Of a stretch of DNA of 49,420 bases, positions 18,225-27,400 are shown piece by piece. How positions within the stretch are numbered: position 1 is the first letter of the stretch; the number at the start of each line of letters is the position of its first letter. Where the stretch lies: contig JBCFBK010000042.1 of NCBI GenBank assembly GCA_038562555.1, forward strand, positions 1 to 49,420. The letters are read 5' to 3'. The notes under the pieces are model-generated. The model was not told where the DNA came from. It ran no database searches and was given only the letters and a program-made list of their open reading frames with translations. The DNA is from JBCFBK01 sp038562555 (GTDB taxonomy: Bacteria > Bacteroidota > Bacteroidia > Bacteroidales > Prolixibacteraceae). Both the position numbers and the translations under genes were made by a program.

Positions 18225-18483
18225 GGTTTTACCCCCTGGACCCCTAATTACTTTTCCCATCAGCGGGAAAAGTAATCAAAAGCGCCGCCGCTGAACCTTC
18301 CCGGCTAAATTTTGGCTGCGTTTCGCTAAAAGAAATTAACTCCTCCCTGCGGTCGTCAAACAGAATTTCTTTTTACGCTTCACTTAACCAAAATTCTTAA
18401 CGCCGGGAAGCTTAGGCGGGCCGAAGACCGCGTAGCAAAAGTCTGTAAGAATAGAAAGCTTTGAGGTTCGGGGGTGAAACCCC
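18225..18483. repeat. Second copy of the non-coding repeat, inverted relative to 9270-9513
   Basis: 18225-18462 is the near-exact reverse complement of the right half of the element at 8970-9514, with only scattered mismatches over roughly 220 bases. It contains the same perfect 12-bp hairpin (18247-18258/18265-18276, loop ATCAGC). Flanking GC hairpins are GGGGG-TTTTA-CCCCC at its left end and GGGGG-TGAAA-CCCCC near 18469-18483. No credible gene lies in 18216-18497. Confidence 0.8.
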
Positions 18484-18497
18484 CAAAACGACTATTT

Positions 18498-19694
18498 ATG
18501 ATCAAAAAAGACCACTTATATCTCCTTCTCGGATTCCTATGGAATCTCGACTACCTGCTCGGTGTATTCAACATCGGCATTCAGGGCATTTTTGTGCTCT
18601 ATGCCTTCATCTGCCTGCTTTTGTTCCTGCTCAACGACGACCTCCGGGCGCGTTGCCATCCGACAAAAGGCCTGCTGATGATCCTGGTGTTTTTAATTCC
18701 GGTGCTGCTGGTACCGCTTCACCCCTTCAGCGAATATGCCGGTTACAAATCCTTTTTCTTCCTCGTCAAGTGCGGCACGATCGCCTTTTTGCCCTTGCTG
18801 CTCAAGGAACGCATCCTGCTGTTTGTAAAAGGTTACTGGATCGCCTGCATGGTTTTTCTGAGCCTGGTGTTCCTGCGGTCGCTGCCCATGATCACTGAGG
18901 TTTCGGTTAACAACCGGATTGAGATCGGCCATCTGAACCCGATCTGGATTTCGCGGCTGGTGATGGAGGGCCTGCTGCTTACGATTATCGTTTTCCGGAA
19001 AAGCCGTCTGGCACTGATTTATTTCCTCGGAAGCCTGATTGTGTTTTACGTCTCCGGTTCAAAAGGTCCCTTTGTGTCGGGCCTGCTGATTTTGGCTTTT
19101 TACTTCATCCGGAGCCGGAAAATCAGTTTTAAATACCTGATCCCGGCCTTCATGGTGACGGTTATGCTGCTTGGCGCCGGCTACCGGACGCTGACGACGA
19201 ACACCTATATCCAACAGCGTTTTCTGCGGCTGGTTCCCGAAAATGCCTCCAAAAAGATCGTCGAAAAAAGCAGGATCGTAGTCTGGCCCAAATCGGTCGA
19301 AAAGATCAGCGAAACGCCCTTCCGGCGCCTGCTCACGGGCTATGGCTTTGGCAATTACAGTGAGTTTTACCCGGGCAAGCCCATTTTCCGTTTTTATCCG
19401 CACAACCTGATCCTGGAGCTGCTCATTGAATGCGGGCTGCTCTACCTGTTTCTGTTCGCCGTGTTTATTTACGCCTTTCACTATAAAAATATGTTTTCCT
19501 GGCTATTCTGGTACTCCCTCCTGAATGCCATGTTTTCGGGCGACATCCTGCTAAATGAACGCCTGTTTTTGTACCTGTCGCTGATGTATGTTTATCAGCT
19601 TTACCCTACCGGCGAAATTGCGGAACCGGCAGGCCCCGAAGACACCAAAAACCCCGATCATGACCAGACAAAAGATTCTCTATCTTACCTATGA
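18498..19694 (+). CDS. Putative Wzy-type polysaccharide polymerase (multi-spanning membrane protein)
   Basis: 398 residues from the ATG at 18498. The upstream GTG at 18474 lies inside a GC hairpin of the repeat and is unlikely to be used. About ten hydrophobic helices are spread along the chain, with a larger loop before the last helices. A segment RRLLTGYGFGNYSEFYPGKP...YPHNLILELLIECG has the G-x-G-x-G and H-N-x-x-L-E pattern seen in O-antigen polymerase/ligase proteins. It would join repeat units on the periplasmic face. The family diverges strongly in sequence, so the call rests on topology, that motif and the locus. Confidence 0.75.
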   Translation: MIKKDHLYLLLGFLWNLDYLLGVFNIGIQGIFVLYAFICLLLFLLNDDLRARCHPTKGLLMILVFLIPVLLVPLHPFSEYAGYKSFFFLVKCGTIAFLPLLLKERILLFVKGYWIACMVFLSLVFLRSLPMITEVSVNNRIEIGHLNPIWISRLVMEGLLLTIIVFRKSRLALIYFLGSLIVFYVSGSKGPFVSGLLILAFYFIRSRKISFKYLIPAFMVTVMLLGAGYRTLTTNTYIQQRFLRLVPENASKKIVEKSRIVVWPKSVEKISETPFRRLLTGYGFGNYSEFYPGKPIFRFYPHNLILELLIECGLLYLFLFAVFIYAFHYKNMFSWLFWYSLLNAMFSGDILLNERLFLYLSLMYVYQLYPTGEIAEPAGPEDTKNPDHDQTKDSLSYL

Positions 19695-20820
19695 AAGCCT
19701 GAAAACCCAGCCGATCCTGAGATCGCAGGTGATCCCGCTCATTAAAGCCATTGCTGAACAAAGTGACTACGAAACCGATCTGGTGACCGTTGAAGAGTCG
19801 CCCGACAGGTTTGTCAGGCAGCTCAGTTCCAGTGTCAGACATCTGCCGGTTCAAAAGAAAAACTTCTTGCGGGATATGGTGGCGGGTTTGCGCTTTATGC
19901 TGAAAAACGGGAAGAATTACCAGATTGTGCATGTGCGGAGTTATTTCCCGATGTTTTACCTCCTGGTGTACCGGCTCTTCCGGGGGCGGTTCAGGCTGAT
20001 CTTCGATATGCGCGGGCTGATGCCCTATGAATTTAAGCTGCGGGCACGCAGGCGGCCCGTTTATATGCGGTACTACCGGGTCATGCTGTTTTTCGAGCGC
20101 CTGTTTGTTCGTATGGCCGGCGTCATCGTTGTGGTTTCGGCGAACTTCCAGCGATACCTGCAGTCGGTGTATGCCGTTCCTGAAGAAAAAGTCTTCCGGG
20201 TATCCACCTTTGCGGTGATGCGTGCTGACACACCTGCCCAACGGAAAATTGTCTTCCCGGACATCAGCGATCCGCTCATCTTCGTTTACTCGGGTTCCAT
20301 GGAAGAATGGCAGCAGTTCGATTCGGTATGCCTGCTTTTTCTGGAAATTCAAAAAGCTATCCCCAGGGCCCGCCTGCTGGTACTGACCAACCAGGCTGAT
20401 GAGGCGATGACGTTTTTAAGGCACTTCGGCGATGATCTTTTTCAGGTCAGAACGGCGCCTTATCAGGAGATGGGCGGCTATTTGCAACAATGCCATTATG
20501 GCTTCCTGATCCGTGAAAACCATCTGGTTAACCAGGTGGCTGCACCTATCAAACTGAACGACTATTTTTCGGCCGGGCTCAAGGTAATCATCAGTCCGAA
20601 TATCGGCGACTCTCAGCATCTGGTCGAAAAATACGGGCTGGGCCTTATCCTCAATGACTACAGCCACGAAGGCGTTTGCCGTTTCGTACGAGCGTATCAC
20701 GAGGACTTGCAAGAAAATTACGATAAAAAATTGATCCGGGAGGTTTTCCGCGAACAATTTGACATCGGGATTGCCGTTAATAAATATATACAGATCTATA
20801 ATCAATTATTGGAGCGATGA
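19660..20820 (+). CDS. Family 4-like glycosyltransferase (GT-B fold)
   Basis: 386 residues from the ATG at 19660, which overlaps the polymerase gene by 35 bases. The longer frame from 19588 would extend the overlap without adding a recognisable domain. It starts with KILYLTYESLKTQPILRSQV, as expected for the N-terminal Rossmann domain of GT-B enzymes. A central IVHVRSYFPMFYLLVYRLFR and a C-terminal domain follow, with DPLIFVYSGSMEEWQQFD, then KLNDYFSAGLKVIISPNIGD where retaining GT4 enzymes carry the donor-binding E-x7-E region. The donor sugar is unknown. It ends with a 4-base overlap (ATGA) with the next glycosyltransferase gene. Confidence 0.82.
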   Translation: MTRQKILYLTYESLKTQPILRSQVIPLIKAIAEQSDYETDLVTVEESPDRFVRQLSSSVRHLPVQKKNFLRDMVAGLRFMLKNGKNYQIVHVRSYFPMFYLLVYRLFRGRFRLIFDMRGLMPYEFKLRARRRPVYMRYYRVMLFFERLFVRMAGVIVVVSANFQRYLQSVYAVPEEKVFRVSTFAVMRADTPAQRKIVFPDISDPLIFVYSGSMEEWQQFDSVCLLFLEIQKAIPRARLLVLTNQADEAMTFLRHFGDDLFQVRTAPYQEMGGYLQQCHYGFLIRENHLVNQVAAPIKLNDYFSAGLKVIISPNIGDSQHLVEKYGLGLILNDYSHEGVCRFVRAYHEDLQENYDKKLIREVFREQFDIGIAVNKYIQIYNQLLER

Positions 20821-21554
20821 TATCAGTTTGTATGGCAACCTATAACGGGGAGAAGTATTTAAAGAGGCAGCTTGAATCAATTCTTGATCAACTGGGTGAG
20901 GGGGATGAGGTTGTGATTTCCGACGATTCTTCGTTCGATGATACCATTTCCATCATCGAGTGGTTCGATGATCCGCGCATCAGGCTCCTCAAACATAACC
21001 ATTTTCACAGCCCGATCTTTAACCTGGAGAATGCTGTCAGGCATGCCAAGGGCGATTATATTTTCTTGTCGGACCAGGACGATATCTGGCATTCGCGGAA
21101 GATTGCCGTGATGACGCACTATCTCAAAGATCACACTACGGTTGTCAGTGACTGCGTGCTGATTGACGAGGATGATAACCTGATCGCTCCTTCCTTTTAC
21201 CAGTTGAACGGGAGCAGGCCCGGTCTGACCTATAACCTGCTCAACAACTCCTATCTGGGCTGCTGTATGGCCTTTAACCGGAAGATCCTCCATGCGGCGA
21301 TTCCTTTTCCGCGGAGCATAGCCATGCACGATATCTGGATCGGCTTGCTGACCGAGCTGATCGGAAAACCGGTCTTTATACCCGACAAGCTTATCTCTTA
21401 CCGGAGGCACGCGGCGAATTTTTCGAGTGCGTCGGAGCCCAGCAGGCTTCATTTATGGTTTAAGTTGAAATACCGGTTACAGTTTGTCTGGCTGGCAACT
21501 GCCCGGCTCATCAAACTTAACCTGAATCCAAACCTGATTCACGCAAGTCCCTGA
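20817..21554 (+). CDS. Family 2 glycosyltransferase
   Basis: 245 residues, compact. GT-A motifs: ISVCMATYNGEKYLKRQLES, VVISDDSSFDDTI, then the acidic motif LSDQDDIWHSRKI. This pattern resembles rhamnosyl/galactosyl transferases of O-antigen loci, but I would not assign a donor. ATGA overlap with the preceding gene shows operon membership. Confidence 0.87.
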   Translation: MISVCMATYNGEKYLKRQLESILDQLGEGDEVVISDDSSFDDTISIIEWFDDPRIRLLKHNHFHSPIFNLENAVRHAKGDYIFLSDQDDIWHSRKIAVMTHYLKDHTTVVSDCVLIDEDDNLIAPSFYQLNGSRPGLTYNLLNNSYLGCCMAFNRKILHAAIPFPRSIAMHDIWIGLLTELIGKPVFIPDKLISYRRHAANFSSASEPSRLHLWFKLKYRLQFVWLATARLIKLNLNPNLIHASP

Positions 21555-21562
21555 TCCGGGAT

Positions 21563-21607
21563 CTTCTGCCTGCGTCTTACGACTTAGTACTTACGACTTA
21601 CGACTAT
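21563..21607. repeat. Dispersed CTTACGACTT repeat
   Basis: Three tandem-like copies of the (T/C)TTACGACT(T) word in 45 bases between two glycosyltransferase genes. The same word occurs at about 3598-3777, 22459-22475 and 35799-35806. It is non-coding. Confidence 0.6.
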
Positions 21608-21611
21608 AGTA

Positions 21612-22370
21612 ATGAAAATCACAATAATCACCGCCACCTGGAACAGTTATCCCGAGATTGCCGACTGCATGCGAAGTCTGGCCATGCAAAAGGACGTCGA
21701 CCTGGAGCACATCACCATTGATGGCGGGAGCTCCGACGAAACGATACCGGTGATCCGGAGCACGTTTCCCCGGTCTATCATTATTTCAGAACCAGACCGG
21801 GGGATCTATGATGCCCTGAACAAAGGGATCCGGATTGCAACGGGCGATGTGATCGGCTTTTTACATTCGGACGATCTGCTGGCGTCGCCGACGATCCTTT
21901 CGTCGGTGCGGGAGGAGTTTGAACGGACCGGCGCCGATGGCATTTACGGCGACCTGGTTTACGTAAGCCGGTACAACACCCGAAAAATCGTACGGTTCTG
22001 GAGAAGCAACAGCTTCCGGCTCAACCGGTTGAAGTATGGCTGGATGCCTCCCCACCCATCGCTGTTCCTGCGCAGGAGCGTTTATGAAAAACACGGACTT
22101 TTCGATCTTTCGTTCCGGATTGCATCCGACTACGATTTCGTGCAGCGAATTTTTAAGGATGAAGAACTGAAATTCAATTACCTTCCCCTGATCACCACCC
22201 GAATGAGGACCGGCGGGACCAGCAACAAAAGTGTAAAAAATATCTACCAGAAGATGCAGGAAGACTACCGCGCCATTCGTAAAAACGGGACAGGCGGCTT
22301 GTATACCCTCTTCTTTAAAAACTTTGGAAAGATCGACCAGTTGATCAAACGCGAAGGGGGAGCGATTTAA
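21612..22370 (+). CDS. Family 2 glycosyltransferase
   Basis: 252 residues. KITIITATWNSYPEIADCMR, HITIDGGSSDETIPVI, the repeated-acid stretch ISEPDRGIYDALNKGIRIA and FLHSDD form the well-known signature of the WcaA/colanic-acid-type GT2 group. A second half with GWMPPHPSLFLRRSVYEKHG is also typical. It is separated from the upstream genes by a short dispersed repeat rather than an overlap, but has the same direction. It is the last polysaccharide gene before the utilisation locus. Confidence 0.9.
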   Translation: MKITIITATWNSYPEIADCMRSLAMQKDVDLEHITIDGGSSDETIPVIRSTFPRSIIISEPDRGIYDALNKGIRIATGDVIGFLHSDDLLASPTILSSVREEFERTGADGIYGDLVYVSRYNTRKIVRFWRSNSFRLNRLKYGWMPPHPSLFLRRSVYEKHGLFDLSFRIASDYDFVQRIFKDEELKFNYLPLITTRMRTGGTSNKSVKNIYQKMQEDYRAIRKNGTGGLYTLFFKNFGKIDQLIKREGGAI

Positions 22371-22475
22371 GAGCTGTGAGCTATTAGCTGTTAGCTATTA
22401 GTAAGAAAACAGTTACCTTGTCACCATGCAACCTGTTCACCCGTATCAGGTTTCCGGTCTTACGACTTATGACTT
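22371..22475. repeat. Dispersed short repeats (AGCTATTAG / TTACGACTT types)
   Basis: GAGCTGTGAGCTATTAGCTG with a following TTAGCTATTAG, and further on TTTCCGGTCTTACGACTTAT. These degenerate words also occur elsewhere in the window. The TTTCCGGT...TCTTACGACT block is present in front of both copies of the LacI-type palindrome (22490 and 35825). Confidence 0.5.
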
Positions 22476-22489
22476 TTCAATTTTTTCAT

Positions 22490-22501
22490 GCAATCGATTG
22501 C
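22490..22501. promoter_or_regulatory. LacI/GalR-type operator-like palindrome upstream of the ECF sigma gene
   Basis: GCAATCGATTGC is a perfect 12-bp palindrome with a central CG, the pattern of LacI-family operators. In context it reads TGCAATCGATTGCTTTT, and those 17 bases recur exactly at 35824-35840 upstream of the first lyase. It ends 17 bases before a -7 element, so a bound repressor would cover the -33 region. No LacI-family gene is present in the window. Confidence 0.6.
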
Positions 22502-22518
22502 TTTTCAAAATATTTTTT

Positions 22519-22526
22519 TATATTTG
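22519..22526 (+). promoter_or_regulatory. -7 promoter element of the ECF sigma gene
   Basis: TATATTTG matches the Bacteroidota -7 consensus TAnnTTTG, 41 bases upstream of the sigma-factor ATG at 22568. The LacI-type palindrome lies in the matching -33 region. Confidence 0.6.
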
Positions 22527-22567
22527 ACATATTTGTTATCACTAAACGAAACTTAACCGATACAACT

Positions 22568-23101
22568 ATGATCAGGAGAAAGGAGTTAGCCGGATTTGAA
22601 CAATTTTATAAGGGCTTCTTTCCTTCGCTGTGCGTTTTTGCCTGTAAATATGTTCAGGATGAGGCTGTTTCGCAAGACATTGCTCAGGATGCCTTCCTGT
22701 ATTGCTGGAAAAATAAAATTGATTTCTATTCCGTTTCTTCGGCCAAATCCTATCTTTTCAAATATGTCAAAAACCGAAGCCTGAATTATTTGCGTGACCG
22801 GCATACCGGCGATCCCGAATTTATGGCGGGAAAGGAAGAAGAAGTTTATTTCCGCGATCTGGTGATCGAAGCCGAAGCCTTCCAGACACTTTACAATGCC
22901 GTGGTCGCGTTACCTCATCAGGGCCGCAGAATTATTGATCTTACCCTCGACGGGTACAAAAACAGGGAGATTGCCGAACAACTGGGGATCTCCGTAAATA
23001 CGGTAAAAACGTTGAAAAAGCAGGCGTACAGCGTCCTGCGCTTCGAACTCAAGGAAAATGTGCTGGCGCTTTTTATGCTGACCGAAAAAACAGACCGGTA
23101 G
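22568..23101 (+). CDS. ECF-type RNA polymerase sigma factor
   Basis: 177 residues from the ATG at 22568. The longer frame from 22418 would run through the promoter and repeats. Region 2 is visible (FEQFYKGFFPSLCVFACKYV, then SQDIAQDAFLYCWKN), and region 4 carries the helix-turn-helix (KNREIAEQLGISVNTVKTLK). This is the Bacteroidota SusC-associated ECF class that works with a FecR-like membrane anti-sigma factor, which is encoded 123 bases downstream. It probably drives the two SusC/SusD pairs when the outer-membrane transducer binds its glycan. A strong hairpin after the stop codon separates it from the anti-sigma gene. Confidence 0.93.
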   Translation: MIRRKELAGFEQFYKGFFPSLCVFACKYVQDEAVSQDIAQDAFLYCWKNKIDFYSVSSAKSYLFKYVKNRSLNYLRDRHTGDPEFMAGKEEEVYFRDLVIEAEAFQTLYNAVVALPHQGRRIIDLTLDGYKNREIAEQLGISVNTVKTLKKQAYSVLRFELKENVLALFMLTEKTDR

Positions 23102-23125
23102 TTGGTCTGTAAAAAAACACTCCGG

Positions 23126-23172
23126 AAACGGGTGATATGAAAAAAACTCATTTTTCATATCACCCGTTTTTT
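23126..23172 (+). terminator. Strong hairpin with T-run between sigma and anti-sigma genes
   Basis: Perfect 19-bp inverted repeat, 23126-23144 and 23151-23169 (sense arm AAACGGGTGATATGAAAAA), with a 6-base loop, ending in TTTTTT. It is a good intrinsic terminator 24 bases after the sigma-factor stop. It would lower or prevent read-through into the anti-sigma gene. Confidence 0.85.
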
Positions 23173-23223
23173 CGTTTCAGGTGCTTTGCAGATAAATACA
23201 AAATAAATTGACCTTTTTCGGTT

Positions 23224-24414
23224 ATGGACCAATATCAACAATACAAAAGAATTGCGGATCTGATCGCCGGGGAGATTCGGGGTACGCTGAGTTCTGACGA
23301 AAAGGAAAATCTGCATTCCTGGGTCGGTGAATGTGAAAAAAACCGTCTGCTATACGACCGGTTGAGGAATTCATCCTATTTCCACGACTGGGCATCGGCG
23401 GTTGAAAAAATCGATGCACAGGCAGGCCTGGACCGGCTATACCCCCAAATCCTTCGTGAGCGTAAAAAGGAATTCCGTTTAACGATCCTGAAGTATGCGG
23501 CCGTTTTGCTGGTTCCCGCTTTCCTGGCGGGCGCTGTCTATTACTTCATGCCCAAGCCCAGGCCCGGGAAAGTGCTGGTCACCGAGCAGGCACCCGCCAT
23601 CGCGCCCGGAAAGAGCAAAGCCATCCTGATCCTGAACGACGGCAAAACGGTCAACCTCGATTCCGGCAACGACTTGCAACTAAAGGAACTCGACGGAACA
23701 ACCATCGAGAAAAGAGACGGGCAGATCAACTACACGCCGCTTGACCGGCAGGCGCCGCGCGAGCCCCTCTTTAACGTCATACGCATTCCGCGGGGTGCCG
23801 AATATCACTTAATTCTTTCCGACGGCACGAGAGTCTATCTAAACGCCATGAGTCAGTTTAAATATCCCGTGCAGTTTTCGAAAGGGGCACGTAAAGTGGA
23901 ACTTTCAGGCGAAGCTTTCTTTGAGGTTACCCCTTCGGATGTGCCTTTTATCGTCAAAACCAAAGGCATGGACGTCAAGGTTCTGGGCACTTCCTTCAAT
24001 GTCAATGCCTATGAAGACAATCCGCAGGTCGTCACCACCCTGGTCACCGGCAAGGTCAGGCTGAAAGCAAAAAACAAACTGGGAGGCCATTATATTCTGT
24101 CGCCACAGGAGCAGGCGGTGTTTAATACCACCGACTTAAACTGGGAGGTAAAGACCGTCGATGTCAGGCTGTACACCGGCTGGAAAGACGGCCGGTTCAT
24201 CTTTTATGACATGCGTCTTGAAGACATCATGAACTCGCTGGGCAGGTGGTATTCGGCCGACTTCGCTTATTCAGAACCGGCATTAAAGGATCTGCGTTTC
24301 AGCGGCAGCCTCAATAAATATGAAGATCTCGGACAAATCCTGGATATTATCCAGTCGACCAATAAAGTAAAAGTAGAAATTAACCAAACAACAATCATAT
24401 TTAGGGAAACATGA
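23224..24414 (+). CDS. FecR-like anti-sigma factor / signal transducer
   Basis: 396 residues. The cytoplasmic N-terminal ~85 residues would bind the sigma factor. One transmembrane helix follows (about 86-108, LTILKYAAVLLVPAFLAGAV). The periplasmic FecR domain includes IRIPRGAEYHLILSDGTRVY, KVELSGEAFFEVTP and KGMDVKVLGTSFNVNAYEDN. The C-terminal DUF4974 domain (about 320-390, FYDMRLEDIMNSLGRWY) is the part that contacts the STN domain of the TonB-dependent transducer. It relays glycan binding by the SusC protein encoded 83 bases downstream to the ECF sigma factor. Confidence 0.93.
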   Translation: MDQYQQYKRIADLIAGEIRGTLSSDEKENLHSWVGECEKNRLLYDRLRNSSYFHDWASAVEKIDAQAGLDRLYPQILRERKKEFRLTILKYAAVLLVPAFLAGAVYYFMPKPRPGKVLVTEQAPAIAPGKSKAILILNDGKTVNLDSGNDLQLKELDGTTIEKRDGQINYTPLDRQAPREPLFNVIRIPRGAEYHLILSDGTRVYLNAMSQFKYPVQFSKGARKVELSGEAFFEVTPSDVPFIVKTKGMDVKVLGTSFNVNAYEDNPQVVTTLVTGKVRLKAKNKLGGHYILSPQEQAVFNTTDLNWEVKTVDVRLYTGWKDGRFIFYDMRLEDIMNSLGRWYSADFAYSEPALKDLRFSGSLNKYEDLGQILDIIQSTNKVKVEINQTTIIFRET

Positions 24415-24421
24415 CAAAAAT

Positions 24422-24450
24422 GGCGGGAGATGTTACGAGCATCCCCCGCC
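24422..24450 (+). promoter_or_regulatory. Hairpin in the FecR-SusC intergenic region
   Basis: GGCGGGAGATG (24422-24432) pairs with CATCCCCCGCC (24440-24450) with one mismatch and a 7-base loop. There is no T-run after it, so it is not a classic terminator. It may be an mRNA processing or stabilising stem ahead of the highly expressed susC message. No clear ECF-type promoter could be identified here by eye. Confidence 0.35.
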
Positions 24451-24497
24451 TGTAAGGTTACTAAAACAGTGTAGTATAGACCAAACTGATCAAAAGT

Positions 24498-27400
24498 ATG
24501 AAAAAAAATTTATTCAAGCACTCTTCCCAGCGGAGAGTATTAATGAAATTCGTCTGGATTATGGGGGCGATCTGGATTTTTATTCTATGCTCAATTCTTC
24601 AGGTTTCGGCAGTAATCTCAGAAACCTATGCTCAAATTACAAAAATTGATCTGAAGCTGAAAAATGCCTCGCTCGAGGAAGTATTTTGGTCGATGGAGAA
24701 ACAAACCGAATTCAGTTTTTTCTACAATTCGTCCGACGTGAGGGGGATCAAGGGGATCAATATCAATTTAACCGATGCAACTGCCGAAGATATCCTGAAG
24801 CATGTGCTTAACGGATCTGATCTGGACTTCAGCATTGTACACAAGACGGTGATCATCAATAAAAAAGAGGTACCCGAGGTGACAAACATACAGGGCGAGG
24901 CGGAGCAGCAACGGAAAGTAACGGGCGTTGTGAAAGATCCCGGCGGCGTGCCTGTCCCCGGTGTTTCGGTCGTTGTCATGGGGACAACCGTCGGAACGGT
25001 CACCGGCATGAACGGTGATTTCACTCTCGATGTACTTCCGGGCTCCACGCTGGTATTTTCGTTTGTGGGCATGAAAAAGCAGGAAATCACGATTGGCAGC
25101 CGGCTGAATCTGACGGTCGTTCTCGAAGAAGAGACTATTGGTCTGGAAGAGATTGTTGCAGTTGGTTATGGTACACAAAAAAAAGAAAGTATTGTCGGCT
25201 CCATTGCGCAGACCACCGAAGAAGAGCTGAAGCGTTCCGGAAATGTCACCGACCTGAAACAGGCTCTGACCGGGCAGTTACCGGGCGTGGTAACGATGAC
25301 CTCGTCGGGCGAACCGGGTGGGATCACGACCGGTGAGAGCGCCACAAACATTTATATCCGCGGACAAAACACCTGGAACGGTGGTCAGCCGCTGATCCTG
25401 GTCGATGGCGTTGAGCGTGATATGAACAATGTCGACGTAAACGAAGTAGCCGCTGTTTCGGTACTCAAAGATGCTTCTGCCACCGCCGTATTCGGGGTGA
25501 AAGGGGCAAACGGGGTCATCCTGATCACCACCAAGCGCGGCCAGGCCGGGAAAACAACCCTGAATTTCAATTACACGGTTACCGGCAATATCCTGTCAAA
25601 GCAACCCGAAAAGCTGGATTCCTATGCTGCGATGATGGCCAAAAATGAGATCATCGAACGTGAAGGGGTATTGAACGAACCCTCCTGGAATGCTTACGTG
25701 CCCTATGAGATCGTTCAGCGTTACCGGCAGCCTCAAAGCGCCGAATACGCGCTGATTTACCCGAATGTGGACTGGGAGGACGCCATGTATAAGGAAATCG
25801 GTTTTTCGCACCGCGCCACCCTCAGCGCACGCGGAGGCAGCAAATCGCTTCAGTATTTCGGACTGCTGGCCTACCTGCACGAGGGCGACATGTTCGAAGA
25901 TTACGACAATTACAAAGGATACGAACCGAATTACAATTACGACCGGTTCAATTTCCGCAGCAACATTGATCTGAAGCTTACCGGTTCCACCAAATTCAAG
26001 CTCGACCTGTCGGGCTACTACAGCCAGAAAAACACCAACTTCAACAATGAAGGCAGTACCGGCCGAGCTGACCAGTGGATGTGGGCGGCCACCTATTTTA
26101 TGGCCCCCAACCTGTTTTTGCCCATGTATCCCGACGGACGCTGGGGTGCTTACCAGGAGGGTGGAAATAACACCGTGAACCCGCTGGCGGTGGTTTACAA
26201 TATCGGCATCCGGGAGACCCGCACCACGCAACTGAATGCCAACTTTACCCTGGAACAGGACCTGAAGTTCCTGACCAAAGGACTGAAGGCTTCCGGTTCC
26301 CTGTTCTACGACAACACGATCCGGTCGGAAGGCGGCATCTACGATGTCCAGAATTCCATTCGCCCCAACGAAGCCCGGACCAATGTACCGTTTAAGCAAA
26401 TCTATCCGATGCTGTACACCGGGCCGGATCAGGATCCCAGCGAATACACCCTGTATTTGCCGGTCAACGACGAAGAGTACGACTGGGTACTCCAGCCCTG
26501 GACAATCAGGCAGGAAACGATCGGAGCGGCTAACTGGGACTCGAAAATCCCGGTCACCCGGCGGCTGATGTATCAGCTTCAGCTCAGCTATGCCCGCCAG
26601 TTTGGGCCGCATAATATCTCGGCCATGGGGGTGTTTAAGCGTGAAGAATATGCCAAGGGAAGTATGTTCAAAAATTTCCGCGAGGACTGGGTTTTCCGCA
26701 CCACTTACGATTACGACGGGCGGTACCTGCTCGAGGCGAACGGCGCTTACAACGGTTCCGAGCAGTTTGGCCCCGGTTACCGCTTCGACTTTTTCCCTTC
26801 GCTGGCCCTGGGCTGGTATATCTCAAACGAGCGGTTCTTCAAGGTTGACTGGATCGACCGCCTGAAGTTAAGGTTCAGTATGGGCCGCGTGGGCGACGAC
26901 AAGGTGAGCGACAACCGCTGGTTATATGCCTCGCAACTGGCCTACGGTGACCGTTCGCGTTTAAGTGAAGCGTCGAATGGCTACAGCCCCTATTATTTCT
27001 ACCGCGAGTCGGTGGTGGGTAATCCCGGCATCCAGTGGGAAACAGCCGACAAAACCAACTATGGTCTTGAACTGGGCATCCTTGAGAACATGCTCTCCTT
27101 CACCGTCGATTATTATACTGAAGACCGTACGGGCATCCTGATGGAAGGGAGCAGCCGCAACGTTCCCCCCTTCTTCGGGGCTACCCCGCCGAGCGCCAAC
27201 CTCGGCCGTGTTAAATCGAACGGCTTTGAGGTGGAGGTCAATTTCGAAAAAAACATCACCCGCGACTTTGGCATGTGGTCAAAGATTTCCTTTGCACATA
27301 ACGAGAACGAAGTGAAATACCGCGACGATGCGCCCCTGCAATACGAGTACCTGAAAAATGCGGGATATCCCATCGGGCAACAAAAGCGCCTGCTGGGAAC

